Positions 18,443 to 27,456 are shown, counted from the first letter of the stretch. The stretch: DNA of 64,000 nucleotides from Actinopolymorpha rutila (GCF_013407855.1 NZ_JACBZH010000001.1:248001-312000), one strand, 5' to 3'. The notes: generated by a model not told the origin, from the letters alone. Made by a program: numbers and translations.

Positions 18443-18480
18443 GGGTCGCTTCCGTGCCGTATCCACTGCCGAAGGCCCCT
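18430..18480 (+). promoter_or_regulatory. Transcription attenuator: alternative hairpins before metG
   Basis: Segment 1 (GCGGCCCC, 18430-18437) overlaps the last leader codons and pairs with segment 2 (GGGGTCGC, 18442-18449). Segment 2 with flanks (AGGGGTCGCTTC, 18441-18452) can instead pair with segment 3 (GAAGGCCCCT, 18471-18480), which is also the left arm of the terminator. A ribosome stalled on the two Met codons would mask segment 1, free segment 2 and prevent the terminator from forming. This is the classical four-segment attenuator layout; pairing is read by eye. Confidence 0.6.
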
Positions 18481-18497
18481 CGCGAGAGCGGGCCTTC
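18471..18497 (+). terminator. Attenuator terminator hairpin upstream of metG
   Basis: Perfect 8-bp stem GAAGGCCC/GGGCCTTC with an 11-base loop, followed by TTGCATG. It lies 53 bases before the metG start and inside its leader, so it can only act as a conditional terminator. A second copy of CTCGCGAG, also present in the loop, lies downstream at 18521-18528 and could offer another alternative pairing. Confidence 0.7.
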
Positions 18498-18549
18498 TTG
18501 CATGTCAGGACCGGGCCTCCCTCGCGAGCAGACGAAGGGAACCCGCCCG

Positions 18550-20232
18550 ATGTCCGCCCGCCCGACCTTACCGGCCCAGCCGGCCCCGCCGCCGTCGAAC
18601 GACCCGCACCGGCCGAGGCGGTTCTACGTCACCACCTCGATCCCGTACGTCAACGCCGATCCCCACCTCGGGTTCGCCCTCGAACTCGTCCAGGCCGACG
18701 TCCTCGCGCGGCACCGCCGCCTGCGCGGTGACCAGGTGCGCTTCCAGTCCGGGACCGACGACAACGCGCTCAAGAACGTCCAGGCCGCCGAGCGCGCAGG
18801 CGTACCCACCCAGGACTTCGTGGACGCCCACGCCACCGCGTTCGAACGGCAGCGCGAGGTGCTCGACCTGTCCTACGACGACTTCCTGCGCACCAGCCGC
18901 GACCCCCGCCACCGCCCGGGCGCCGAGCGGCTGTGGCGTGCCTGCGCCGACGCGGGCGACCTCTATCGCAAGCACTACGAGGGGCTGTACTGCGTGGGCT
19001 GCGAGCAGTTCTACGCCGAGGACGAGCTCGCCGACGGGTTGTGTCCGCAGCACGAGACCCGGCCGCAACTGGTGAGCGAGGAGAACTGGTTCTTCCGGCT
19101 GTCCCGCTACCAGCAGCAACTGCTCGACCTCTACGCCAGTGGCCGGCTGCGGATCGAGCCCGCCGTCCGCGCGAACGAGATGCGGGCCTTCGTCGAGGCC
19201 GGCCTGACCGACTTCTCGATCTCGCGGTCGGTGGCCAGGGCCCGCGGCTGGGGCGTGCCGGTGCCAGGGGACCCGAGCCAGGTGATGTACGTCTGGTGGG
19301 ACGCGCTCGGCAACTACCTCACCGGGCTGGACTACGGCGACGGCCCGGACGCGCCCGCGTTTCGCACCTGGTGGCGCGGCGAGGGCGCTGCCGAAACCCG
19401 CCGGGTGCACGTCGTCGGCAAGGACATCCTGCGCTTCCACGCGATCTACTGGCCTGCCATGTTGCTGTCGGCAGGGCTGCCGCTGCCGACCGAGATCCTC
19501 GTGCACGACTTCCTCACCGCGAACGGCCGCAAGCTCAGCAAGTCGCTCGGCACCGTGGTCGACCCGGTGCAACTGACCGAGGACTACGGCACCGACGCCC
19601 TGCGCTGGTGGCTCACGGCCAGGGTGCCCAAGGTCGGCGACACCGACTTCACCCTCGACCGGCTGGTGGACGTGGCCAACCAGGACCTGGCCGGCGGGAT
19701 CGGCAACCTCACCCAGCGGGTGGTCAGCATGGTGCACCGCTACCGCGCCGGCGTCGTTCCCGTCGTCTCCGCCGTACCCGATGGTCCTGTCGATCCCGAA
19801 CGCGATGACGTACGCCAGGACTCCGCCGGCACCGCGCTCCTCGACGAGGCGAACGCGTTGCCGGACCGGATCGACGAGGCGCTGGCGGCGTTCGACCTGC
19901 GGGCGGCGACCCGGGCGGTGCGCGCGGTGGTCGCGCAGGCCAACCGGTACGTCGAGGACACCACGCCCTGGACGCTGGCCAAGGCGGAGCGAACCGGAGA
20001 TCCGGACGCCGGCCGGCGGCTCGACGTGGTGCTCGGCGTCCTCACCGCCGCCGTACGCGCGATCGGCGCCGAGCTCGCGCCGTTCGTGCCCACGCTGGCC
20101 GAACGCGTGCTCACCCAGGCCGGGGCGCCCGGCGAGCGGCTGCCGGATCCGGTGGCGGTCTTCCCACGCCTGGAAGTGCAGGTGAGTGAGGAGGTGCGGC
20201 CGGAGAAGGGAAGGGCAGTGCCGGCGAGGTGA
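18550..20232 (+). CDS. metG: Methionyl-tRNA synthetase
   Basis: Charges initiator and elongator tRNA-Met. A 560-residue class I synthetase: the HIGH-equivalent PHLG at residues 38-41, one zinc knuckle formed by C148, C151, C165 and H168, the KMSKS-equivalent KLSKS at residues 328-332, and a helical anticodon-binding domain including YVEDTTPWTLAK. No C-terminal tRNA-binding EMAP domain follows, as in other short forms. ATG 18550 has a GAAGGGA ribosome-binding site; a Pro/Ala-rich stretch precedes the catalytic core. Expression is probably controlled by the attenuator at 18404-18497. Confidence 0.95.
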   Translation: MSARPTLPAQPAPPPSNDPHRPRRFYVTTSIPYVNADPHLGFALELVQADVLARHRRLRGDQVRFQSGTDDNALKNVQAAERAGVPTQDFVDAHATAFERQREVLDLSYDDFLRTSRDPRHRPGAERLWRACADAGDLYRKHYEGLYCVGCEQFYAEDELADGLCPQHETRPQLVSEENWFFRLSRYQQQLLDLYASGRLRIEPAVRANEMRAFVEAGLTDFSISRSVARARGWGVPVPGDPSQVMYVWWDALGNYLTGLDYGDGPDAPAFRTWWRGEGAAETRRVHVVGKDILRFHAIYWPAMLLSAGLPLPTEILVHDFLTANGRKLSKSLGTVVDPVQLTEDYGTDALRWWLTARVPKVGDTDFTLDRLVDVANQDLAGGIGNLTQRVVSMVHRYRAGVVPVVSAVPDGPVDPERDDVRQDSAGTALLDEANALPDRIDEALAAFDLRAATRAVRAVVAQANRYVEDTTPWTLAKAERTGDPDAGRRLDVVLGVLTAAVRAIGAELAPFVPTLAERVLTQAGAPGERLPDPVAVFPRLEVQVSEEVRPEKGRAVPAR

Positions 20233-20340
20233 CGGCCGACGTGGCGGCGGGTGTGGCGACTGATGTGGCTGCCGAGGCGAGGTGACGGCGACGCGGGCGG
20301 GTTGCGGGCCGGAAGCGTTGGATGGTTAGAGTTCCGACTC

Positions 20341-21081
20341 GTGCCAAGATTCCGACTTGCGCTCGCCCTGGTCGCCAGTTGCGCGGTGGCCCTCGCCGGT
20401 TGCGGTTCCAGCGACGACGACTCGGCTGGTGCGCAGGGGGCCAAGGCCCCGGCCAAGGTCGCCGCGGACCGGGCCGCGAAGCCGACGAAGAGCCCCACCC
20501 CGACGTCGAACCCGACTCCCACACACGAGCCGAAGACGGCCGAGGAGCTGAAGGGATCGATCGGCAAGATCGTCCTCACCGGCAAGGAGATCGGCCACGG
20601 CGTCGAGATCCAGAACCAGGACGACAGCCTGACCACGCCGACGAACGACATCTGCGGCCGGAAGTGGGCCGGGGACAGGAGGCGGCTCGCCCGCAACCAG
20701 GACTTCTTCTGGAAGTCGGGCAGCTCCCCGTCGCTGGTGGTCAGCGGCGAGGCCGTCGCGTACGAGCCGGGCACGGGGTCGAAGGCGCTGGCCGAGATCC
20801 AGAGCGCGGTCGGCGACTGCGACGGGTGGAAGCACGACCAGGGACAGATCCGCGACGTGACGGCGGTCGACCCGCCGTCCGGCGCGCTCAAGGATGCGTT
20901 CGCGTGGCGGGGTGTCGACGCCCGCGACGGCCATACGTACTCCTACCTCGCGGTGTACCAGGCCGACGGTGACCTGCTCAGTGCCGTCTACGTCTGGGCC
21001 GACAGCCGGTCGCAGGCCCGCGAGGTCGCCGCCCAGGTCGTACCCAAGGTCGCCGACCGGCTCGAGAACGCCGCCAACTGA
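20341..21081 (+). CDS. Putative lipoprotein
   Basis: A 246-residue exported protein. A short basic start (VPRFR), a hydrophobic stretch and the lipobox LAGC end at the cysteine near residue 22, predicting lipid anchoring outside the membrane. A Lys/Thr/Pro-rich linker (about 35-65) leads to a globular domain with four or more cysteines (DICGRKWAG and GDCDGWKHD), reminiscent of extracellular sensor domains such as those attached to actinobacterial PknH-like kinases. The function is unknown. GTG 20341 is 8 bases after a TAGAGT box (20327-20332), so the mRNA is probably leaderless. Confidence 0.8.
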   Translation: MPRFRLALALVASCAVALAGCGSSDDDSAGAQGAKAPAKVAADRAAKPTKSPTPTSNPTPTHEPKTAEELKGSIGKIVLTGKEIGHGVEIQNQDDSLTTPTNDICGRKWAGDRRRLARNQDFFWKSGSSPSLVVSGEAVAYEPGTGSKALAEIQSAVGDCDGWKHDQGQIRDVTAVDPPSGALKDAFAWRGVDARDGHTYSYLAVYQADGDLLSAVYVWADSRSQAREVAAQVVPKVADRLENAAN

Positions 21082-21112
21082 CCCGGCGCGGCCGCTCTGG
21101 GAGGATGGGCCG

Positions 21113-21931
21113 GTGACCGTACCGCCGCATCACCTGCCGTCCAGCCCGCCCCGCCTTGTCGTCAGCGACCTCGACGGAACCCTCCTGCGCTCCGACGGGA
21201 CGGTCTCGGACCGCACCCGCGCCGCGCTGGCCGCGGCGGAGGAGGCCGGCGCGACGGTGGTGTTCGCGACCGGGCGGCCGCCGCGCTGGATGCGCCCGGT
21301 GGCCGAGCAGACCGGGCACCGGGGAATCGCGGTCTGCTCCAACGGCGCCCTGGTCTACGACCTGCACCAGGAGCAGGTGGTCCAGAGGTTCCCGCTGTCG
21401 CCGGAGATCGGCAGGTCGGTGGTGGGGTCGATCCGGGCGGCGATCCCCGGAGTGTCGTTCGGGGTGGAGTCCGGCGACCGGTTCGGGCACGAGGAGACGT
21501 ATGTCATCGACGGCGACGTCGCGAGTGAGACGTACGTCGGGGAGATCTCCGACCTGCTGGGCCAGCCGATGGTGAAGCTCCTGGTCCGCCACGACACCTA
21601 CCACCCGGACGAGCTGCTGGCGAAGGCCCGGAAGGCGGCCGGCCACCTGGTCGAGCTCACCCACTCCAGCGAGGTGGGCCTGCTGGAGATCTCCGCCCAG
21701 GGCATCTCGAAGGCGACGACGCTGGCCGCGCTGTGCGACGAACGCGGGATCGACCCCGCGGAGGTGGTGGCGTTCGGCGACATGCCGAACGACCTGGCCA
21801 TGCTGGCCTGGGCCGGCACGGCGTTCGCGATGGCGACCGCGCATCCGGAGGTGCTGGCCGCGGTCGAACGCCGCTGCCCGTCCAACGACGAGGACGGGGT
21901 CGCGCACGTGCTGGAGAGCATCTACCTCTGA
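21113..21931 (+). CDS. HAD superfamily Cof-type hydrolase
   Basis: A 272-residue paralogue of the phosphatase at 17455. Seen: motif I VVSDLDGTLLRSDG near residue 17, motif II FATGRPPRWM near residue 53, the lysine in GISKATTL and motif IV AFGDMPNDLAML near residue 223. The MPND variant is typical of Cof-type sugar or flavin phosphatases. The GTG start lies 31 bases after the lipoprotein stop, so they may share a transcript. Confidence 0.9.
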   Translation: MTVPPHHLPSSPPRLVVSDLDGTLLRSDGTVSDRTRAALAAAEEAGATVVFATGRPPRWMRPVAEQTGHRGIAVCSNGALVYDLHQEQVVQRFPLSPEIGRSVVGSIRAAIPGVSFGVESGDRFGHEETYVIDGDVASETYVGEISDLLGQPMVKLLVRHDTYHPDELLAKARKAAGHLVELTHSSEVGLLEISAQGISKATTLAALCDERGIDPAEVVAFGDMPNDLAMLAWAGTAFAMATAHPEVLAAVERRCPSNDEDGVAHVLESIYL

Positions 21932-21954
21932 CGGCGGAATCCCTCGCGCTCAGC

Positions 21955-22560
21955 TCAGAGGTACATGCCGCCGGGGCGCTCGGCCTCCGGCGGTGCCGGC
22001 TGCATCTGCGGCGGGAGCTGGCTGCCCGGCGGGAGCGAGCGGCGCATCTGCTCCAGCTGGGCTCGGGCCGCCATCTGCTGGGCGAACAACGCCGTCTGGA
22101 TGCCGTGGAACAGGCCCTCCAGCCAGCCGACCAGCTGGGCCTGCGCGACCCGTAGCTCCGCCTCGGAGGGAACGACGCCGTCCTCGAACGGCAGCGAGAG
22201 GCGGCTCAGCTCCTCGACCAGCTCCGGGGCGAGCCCCTTCTCCAGCTCGGCGATCGACGACTTGTGGATCTCGCGGAGGCGCTGCCGGCTCGCCTCGTCC
22301 AGCGGCGCGGCCTTCACCTCGTCCAGCAATTGCTTGATCATGCTGCCGATCCGCATCACCTTGGCGGGCTGCTCGACCAGGTCGGTGACGGAGCGCTCGT
22401 CGTCCTCGTGCCCCTCACCGTCCGCGTCGTCCCTGGCGGGCGGGCCCTCCACGGCCATGCCGTCGGGGCCGACGATCACGACTCGGGGCGATTCCTCGCC
22501 GCCGTGCGGGTGGTCGGAGCCGGCCGCGCCGGCGTCGGAGGCGAAGAAGGGATCGGTCAT
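21955..22560 (-). CDS. bpa: Bacterial proteasome activator
   Basis: A 201-residue member of the Bpa/PafE family (DUF2587), an ATP-independent ring that opens the 20S proteasome gate for unfolded proteins. Seen: an acidic disordered N-terminus, then the family core with VMRIGSMIKQLLDEVK, LREIHKSSIAELEKGL and the helix ELVEELSRLSLPF, and at the very end GGMYL, the penultimate-tyrosine gate-opening tail (usually GQYL). It implies a proteasome elsewhere in the genome. It is convergent with the HAD gene, 23 bases apart. Confidence 0.9.
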   Translation of the reverse strand: MTDPFFASDAGAAGSDHPHGGEESPRVVIVGPDGMAVEGPPARDDADGEGHEDDERSVTDLVEQPAKVMRIGSMIKQLLDEVKAAPLDEASRQRLREIHKSSIAELEKGLAPELVEELSRLSLPFEDGVVPSEAELRVAQAQLVGWLEGLFHGIQTALFAQQMAARAQLEQMRRSLPPGSQLPPQMQPAPPEAERPGGMYL

Positions 22561-22639
22561 GGCCCCCATCCTTACCCCTTCGGGTCGCAGACGCGAGGGC
22601 ACCCCCGGACCAACAGGGGAGCCTCCCGGGTGAGCTGCC

Positions 22640-22798
22640 TCAGGCATCTGGGTCGGTGTGGCCGGCCGAACGGCCGCGTGACCGGGGGCGGTCGGTGTCA
22701 CCGGATCTGCGGAGGCGTTCGGCTCGGCGGCGGGCGACCTCGGCTCGGATGCGGATGCGGGCGAGTCGCTGAGCCCTCTGCGTGTAGTCGATGTTCAT
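22640..22798 (-). CDS. Small arginine-rich hypothetical protein
   Basis: A 52-residue frame starting MNIDYTQRAQRLARIRIRAE and very rich in Arg (about one third), predicted mostly helical. A GGCGGGTGAGCGGA stretch before the ATG offers only a modest ribosome-binding site. It lies 79 bases after the start of bpa on the same strand, upstream of it. No family is recognised; a chance frame in GC-rich DNA cannot be excluded. Confidence 0.35.
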   Translation of the reverse strand: MNIDYTQRAQRLARIRIRAEVARRRAERLRRSGDTDRPRSRGRSAGHTDPDA

Positions 22799-23082
22799 TC
22801 CGCTCACCCGCCTCGTCGTCGGTGCGCCCTCGCACGCTGTCTCGTGCCGCGCGGCGGGGCCAGGCAGGCCGTGTCCGGTCGACTGCCCCGCCGCGGGTTA
22901 CAGAATGGGACGGGCTGAACGGCGCCGCGGTTGCCTCCTCGACCAGATTTTTTCCGTTTGTCCGTTTTGCTGGACTCTCGCCGGGTGGTTCGGCACCGGC
23001 TCGATGGGGATTCGGTCCCAACTCGTTGCCGGCTTGGTGCCGGCGGCGTCGACCCGGTCCTGGCCTGGTCCTGGCCTGGTCC

Positions 23083-24069
23083 CTAGTCCTCGCGGACGGC
23101 CAGCAGCACCTTGCCGACCTGCTCACCGCGGTCGAGGACGCCGTGCGCCTCCGCCACCTGGTCGATCGGCACCACCTGGTGGACGACCGGGCGCAGATGC
23201 CCGTCGGCGACCAGCGGCCAGACGTTCTCCCGCACGCTCGCCACGATCGCCGCCTTCTCCGCCACGGGCCGGGCACGCAGCCCGGTGGCCAGGACGGCGG
23301 CCCGCTTGACCAGCAGGCGGCCCAGGTCGAGTTCGCCCTTGCGGCCGCCCTGCATCCCGATGACGACCAGCCGGCCCTCGATGGCCAGCGTGGAGACGTT
23401 GCGGTCGAGGTAGGGCGCGCCCACGATGTCGAGGATCACGTCGGCGCCGTGACCATCGGTGGCCTCTCGTACGACCTCCACGAAGTCCTGCTCGCGGTAG
23501 TCGATGGCGACGTCGGCGCCCAGGTCCCGGCACACCGCGCACTTGGCCGGGCCGCCCGCCGTGGCCAGCACCCGTGCACCGAGCGCGGTGGCCAACTGGA
23601 TCGCGGTGGTGCCGATGCCGCTCGCGCCGCCGTGCACCAAGAGGGTTTCCCGAGGCTGCAGCCCGGCGAGCATGAACACGTTGGACCACACGGTGCAGAC
23701 CGCCTCCGGCAGCGCGGCCGCCTCGACCAGACTCACGCCCTCCGGCCGGGGGAGCACCTGGCCGGCAGGCACCGCCACCTTCTCGGCGTACCCGCCACCG
23801 GCCAGCAGTGCGCACACCTCGTCGCCGACCGCGAACCCGTCCACGTCCTGGCCCAGCGCGGCGATCCGGCCCGAACACTCCAGGCCGAGGATGTCCGACG
23901 CTCCCGGCGGGGGCGGGTAGTTGCCCTGGCGCTGCATGACGTCGGCGCGGTTGACGCCGGCCGCCACCACGTCGACGACCACCTCGCCGGGGCCGGGTTC
24001 GGGGTCTGGCACGTCCCCGAGCGTCAGGACCTCAGGACCACCCGCACCCTCGAGTACGACTGCACGCAT
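23083..24069 (-). CDS. NAD(P)H:quinone oxidoreductase, zinc-independent MDR family
   Basis: A 328-residue medium-chain reductase of the quinone oxidoreductase/PIG3 type. Seen: the GroES-like N-terminal domain with AAGVNRADVMQRQGNYPPPPG, the substrate-site segment LPEAVCTVWSNVF, and the cofactor motif LLVHGGASGIGTTAIQLA near residue 145. No zinc-binding cysteine set is present. It probably reduces quinones or enones with NADPH. A tandem 11-bp repeat lies in its upstream region at 24103-24142. Confidence 0.9.
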   Translation of the reverse strand: MRAVVLEGAGGPEVLTLGDVPDPEPGPGEVVVDVVAAGVNRADVMQRQGNYPPPPGASDILGLECSGRIAALGQDVDGFAVGDEVCALLAGGGYAEKVAVPAGQVLPRPEGVSLVEAAALPEAVCTVWSNVFMLAGLQPRETLLVHGGASGIGTTAIQLATALGARVLATAGGPAKCAVCRDLGADVAIDYREQDFVEVVREATDGHGADVILDIVGAPYLDRNVSTLAIEGRLVVIGMQGGRKGELDLGRLLVKRAAVLATGLRARPVAEKAAIVASVRENVWPLVADGHLRPVVHQVVPIDQVAEAHGVLDRGEQVGKVLLAVRED

Positions 24070-24102
24070 CGTTCGGCTCTCCTCCCGGTCGGCCGGCTCG
24101 TC

Positions 24103-24142
24103 GCCTACCCGTTGCCTACCCGTTGCCTACCCGTTGCCTACT
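24103..24142. repeat. 11-bp tandem repeat, about 3.6 copies
   Basis: Units of GCCTACCCGTT repeated head to tail three times with a partial fourth (GCCTACTCGGT). It lies in the 123-base gap upstream of the quinone reductase gene, 33 bases before its start. Confidence 0.85.
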
Positions 24143-24192
24143 CGGTCGTTATGCGGTCCGTTCGACGTCCCGACACCTACGGCAGGGCTCGG

Positions 24193-25401
24193 TCACCCGG
24201 CCCGGCCACCGGACGCGCCGGTGCCGTTGGTCCCGCCGTTGCCCTTGGTCCCGCCGGGCCCGTCCGACCCGGCCGGCCTGATCGGCCCGAGTTCCTCGGC
24301 GTCGTCGGATTCGTCCTCGTGGTGGGCCTCGTTTTCTCCGCCCGGGCGCGGCGCCCACGGGAGCTCCTCCGCGGGCCGGACCACGATGACCCGGTCGCCG
24401 CGCAGCAACTGCGACACGGTGGGGTCGAAGTACCGGTAGACCTCGCCGCCGCGGACCACGGCCACCGCCACGTCGTCCAGGTCGCGAGGGGAACGACCCT
24501 CCTCGCGCGGAAGTACGGGGCGTTCGGCCACCTCCATGCCCTCGCCGTAGCTGAGCAGGTCCTCCAGGACCGTGCCGAGCGCCGGGCTGACCGTGGACAG
24601 GCCCATGATCCGGCCCACCGCGTCGGAGGAGGTGACGGTGACGTCGGCGCCGCTCTGGCGCAGCAGCCGGATGTTCTCCGCCTCCCGCACCGAGACCACC
24701 ACCGTGGCGCTGGGGTTGAGCTGGCGGGCGGTGAGCGTGACCAGGACCGCCGTGTCGTCCCGGTGGGCGGTGACGATGACCCGGGAGGCGACGGAGAGTT
24801 CGGCCCGCCGGAGTACGTCGGCCCGGGTGGCGTCGCCGACCACCCCGCTCAGGCCGGCGGCGTTCGCCTCGGCCACGGCGCCCGGTGACGCGTCGACGAC
24901 GACGATCTGGTCGGCGGGGATCCCGCCGTTGACGAGGGTGTCGATCGCGCTGCGGCCCTTGGTGCCGTACCCGACGACGACGGTGTGATCGCGCAACCTG
25001 GTCCTCCATCGCGAGATGCGCCACTGCTCCCGGCTCCGCGTTGCCAGGACCTCCAGGGTCGTGCCGACCAACACGATAAGGAAAGCGATCCGCAGCGGCG
25101 TGACGAGCAGGACGTTCGTCAGCCGGGCCTGTGCGGTGATCGGCGTGATGTCGCCGTATCCGGTGGTGGTGAGGCTGACGGTCGCGTAGTACAACGCGTC
25201 GAGCACGCTGAGTGACCCGCCCGCGGTGTCCCTGTATCCGTCCCGGTCGACGTAGACCACCAGGACCACCAGCGCCAGCAGACCGAGGGCGGCGGCGGCC
25301 CGGATGGCGATCTGGCGGAGGGGCGGGACGTAGCTCTCGGGGAGACGCACCTCACCGAACAGGTGCGGTGCCGCGCGGTTGGAACGCTGCGGAAGTGACA
25401 T
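24193..25401 (-). CDS. Two-TM potassium channel with RCK (TrkA-N) domain
   Basis: A 402-residue ion channel. Two membrane helices (about residues 28-50 and 95-115) flank the pore loop with selectivity filter TTTGYGDIT near residue 79. A cytoplasmic RCK domain follows with the Rossmann motif VVVGYGTKGRSAI near residue 141 and a TrkA-C-like part (DLDDVAVAVVRGGEVYRYF, about residues 300-345). The tail is an acidic then Gly/Thr/Asn-rich low-complexity stretch with GTKGN/GTNGT repeats. It is the MthK/Kch-type architecture; the gating ligand is not evident. Confidence 0.9.
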   Translation of the reverse strand: MSLPQRSNRAAPHLFGEVRLPESYVPPLRQIAIRAAAALGLLALVVLVVYVDRDGYRDTAGGSLSVLDALYYATVSLTTTGYGDITPITAQARLTNVLLVTPLRIAFLIVLVGTTLEVLATRSREQWRISRWRTRLRDHTVVVGYGTKGRSAIDTLVNGGIPADQIVVVDASPGAVAEANAAGLSGVVGDATRADVLRRAELSVASRVIVTAHRDDTAVLVTLTARQLNPSATVVVSVREAENIRLLRQSGADVTVTSSDAVGRIMGLSTVSPALGTVLEDLLSYGEGMEVAERPVLPREEGRSPRDLDDVAVAVVRGGEVYRYFDPTVSQLLRGDRVIVVRPAEELPWAPRPGGENEAHHEDESDDAEELGPIRPAGSDGPGGTKGNGGTNGTGASGGRAG

Positions 25402-25434
25402 GGCGGCAATGACAGTAGCGCCAGCCGGGTTCGG

Positions 25435-26454
25435 TCAGTCCGCCGAGCCGCCGTCCGTACCTCCCCGAGACCATGGATCAGTCGAACCACCTCCGGTGTC
25501 CCACCGCTGGGAGAGGTCGCGGGCCAGGTCGACACAGGCCGCGAGGTCGGCCGGTGAGCCGCCCCGGCGCGCGGCGGCGTACCCCACCAGGAACGTCGTC
25601 AGCGGCGCGGCCGGCCGGTCGACGTTGTGCGCGGCGTCGCGGGCCAGGTCGAGGACGGTGTTGATCAGGTCGGCGTCGACCACCGGGCTCACGCCGGTCT
25701 CAGGCGTCTCAGGCGTCTCGGGGGTCTCGCCGCCGTCCGAGGCGTCCGCCGCCAGTGCGGTGGTGAGCTGTTGGGCCCAGTCGAGGAGCATGGGTGGCCT
25801 TTCGGTGCTGTCGCAGGGAGTACGGGCGAGCTGGTCGGCGGCGGCGAGGTCGTCCGGGGTGTCGCAGTCGCGGGCCGCGCGGGGCGAGCGGAGCTTCGCG
25901 CACTTCAGGTGGGTGGTGAGCCGGCGCGCGGGCTGGTTCCGCGGATCGCCGGTCTCGGCCAGAACCCGGTCGACTGCGGTACGCCGGTAGGCCGCGGCCA
26001 GCGGCTGCGTACGCCCGGTTCCGTCGGTCAGCGTGACCCCCTCCACGTCCGGAGTCGGCCAGGTCGCCAGTCCGGTCACCAGTTCGGCCACCACGTCCGC
26101 GTCCACCAGTGGCATGTCCGCGGCCAGCACCACCACGACGGGTGCGGTGCCTCCGAGGAGGCCGGCCGCCACCGCCGCGAGCGGTCCTGACCCGGGCGGA
26201 TCCTCCCGGGTCCAGCGCGGTCGTACGGGAAGGTGCGGGTCGACCGCACGCCGTGGGCCGACCACCGTGACCGAGGCGGCACCCGCACACGCGGCGAGCA
26301 CCCGGTCGAGCATCGGCCGGCCGCCGACGGGGAGCAGCACCTTGTCGGTGCCGCCGAACCGGCGCGCGCCGCCGCCGGCGAGCACGATCACGTCGTACGC
26401 CCGATCGTTCGCCGTCGGGTCGTACGCCTGGCCGTCCGCCGGCGGAGTGGTCAC
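25435..26454 (-). CDS. MobA-like nucleotidyltransferase with C-terminal DUF6457 domain
   Basis: A 339-residue two-domain protein. Residues 20-225 are a GT-A nucleotidyltransferase of the molybdenum-cofactor guanylyltransferase type: IVLAGGGARRFGGTDKVLLP, PGSGPLAAVAAGL and VVLAADMPLVDADVV. From about residue 235 comes a small helical DUF6457 domain (LLDWAQQLTTAL through DLARDLSQRWD) linked through an ETPETPETPE repeat. The same pair is often fused or adjacent in actinobacteria, pointing to Mo-cofactor nucleotide attachment, but the role of DUF6457 is unknown. The start is a GTG; the next gene is divergent 33 bases away. Confidence 0.85.
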   Translation of the reverse strand: MTTPPADGQAYDPTANDRAYDVIVLAGGGARRFGGTDKVLLPVGGRPMLDRVLAACAGAASVTVVGPRRAVDPHLPVRPRWTREDPPGSGPLAAVAAGLLGGTAPVVVVLAADMPLVDADVVAELVTGLATWPTPDVEGVTLTDGTGRTQPLAAAYRRTAVDRVLAETGDPRNQPARRLTTHLKCAKLRSPRAARDCDTPDDLAAADQLARTPCDSTERPPMLLDWAQQLTTALAADASDGGETPETPETPETGVSPVVDADLINTVLDLARDAAHNVDRPAAPLTTFLVGYAAARRGGSPADLAACVDLARDLSQRWDTGGGSTDPWSRGGTDGGSAD

Positions 26455-26487
26455 GGGGTCGAGTGTTCCACCAGGCAGACTGGACGC

Positions 26488-27279
26488 GTGCGTATCGCCC
26501 TGCTGCAGTTCACCGCCACGCTCGACAAGGAACGCAACCTCGCCGAGATCGGGCGCCTGGCCCGGTCCGTCGCCGCCGACCGGCCCGCCGTCGTGGTGTG
26601 CCCGGAGGCGAGCATGTGCGACTTCGGCCCGGCCGACACGGTGCTCGCGGAGTACGCCGAGCCGCTGGACGGCCCGTTCGTACGAGGCCTGGCCGACCTC
26701 GCCGGCGAGCTTGGTGTGGTCGTCGTGGCGGGCATGTTCGAGCGCGTCGCCGACGACCCGGGGCGGGCGTACAACACGCTCGTCGTCGTACGCCCCGACG
26801 GTTCGCTGGCCGCGACCTACCGCAAGATCCATCTCTACGACGCGTTCGGCTACCGCGAGTCCGACCGGCTGGTGGCCGGTGAGCCGACCCCGGTCACCGT
26901 CGCCGTCGGCGACCACCGGCTCGGCCTGCTCACCTGTTACGACCTTCGCTTCCCGGAGTTCGCGAGGACGCTGGTCGACGCCGGGGCGGACGTCCTGGTG
27001 GTGCCGGCCGCCTGGATGCGCGGGCCGCTGAAGGAGGACCACTGGATCACGCTGGCGCGGGCCCGGGCGATCGAGAACACCAGCTACGTCGCCGCCTCCG
27101 GGCAGTGCGGTTCGGCGTACTCCGGGCACACCATGCTCGTCGATCCGATGGGCGTCGTGGTCACTTCCCTGGGCGAGCAGGTGGGCGCGGCGGTCGGTGA
27201 CGTCGACGCCGAACGCCTGGCGGAGGCGCGCACCCGCAATCCCACGCTGCGCCACCGTCGCTTCACTGTCAGTCCGTAG
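26488..27279 (+). CDS. Carbon-nitrogen hydrolase (nitrilase superfamily)
   Basis: A 263-residue amidohydrolase with the complete Glu-Lys-Cys triad: Glu in CPEAS (near residue 41), Lys in YRKIHLYDAFGY (near 112) and Cys in LTCYDLRFPEF (near 150). Its length and motifs fit the Nit1/Nit2 and deaminated-glutathione or omega-amidase branch rather than true nitrilases. The start is GTG 26488 with a CAGACT box 6 bases before, probably leaderless. It is divergent from the MobA-like gene. Confidence 0.9.
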   Translation: MRIALLQFTATLDKERNLAEIGRLARSVAADRPAVVVCPEASMCDFGPADTVLAEYAEPLDGPFVRGLADLAGELGVVVVAGMFERVADDPGRAYNTLVVVRPDGSLAATYRKIHLYDAFGYRESDRLVAGEPTPVTVAVGDHRLGLLTCYDLRFPEFARTLVDAGADVLVVPAAWMRGPLKEDHWITLARARAIENTSYVAASGQCGSAYSGHTMLVDPMGVVVTSLGEQVGAAVGDVDAERLAEARTRNPTLRHRRFTVSP

Positions 27280-27456
27280 GGGTGAACTCTGGGTGACGAG
27301 AGCCTCTCCAAAGGTCCCAAAAGTCAATGTCTGGGACAAAAAACGGCTCCCGGTACTCCTGATCCACTCCGTCACCTCTATGGTCTGTGCTTGCAAAATG
27401 CTGCTAAAGGCAAGGACAGGCCGGGGGGCTCGTCTCCTTAAAGGGGTGTGCGACAC

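Noticed and set aside
23058..23083. Tandem TCCTGGCCTGG before the quinone reductase stop
   Set aside because: Two and a half copies in low-complexity DNA downstream of the gene; no clear role.
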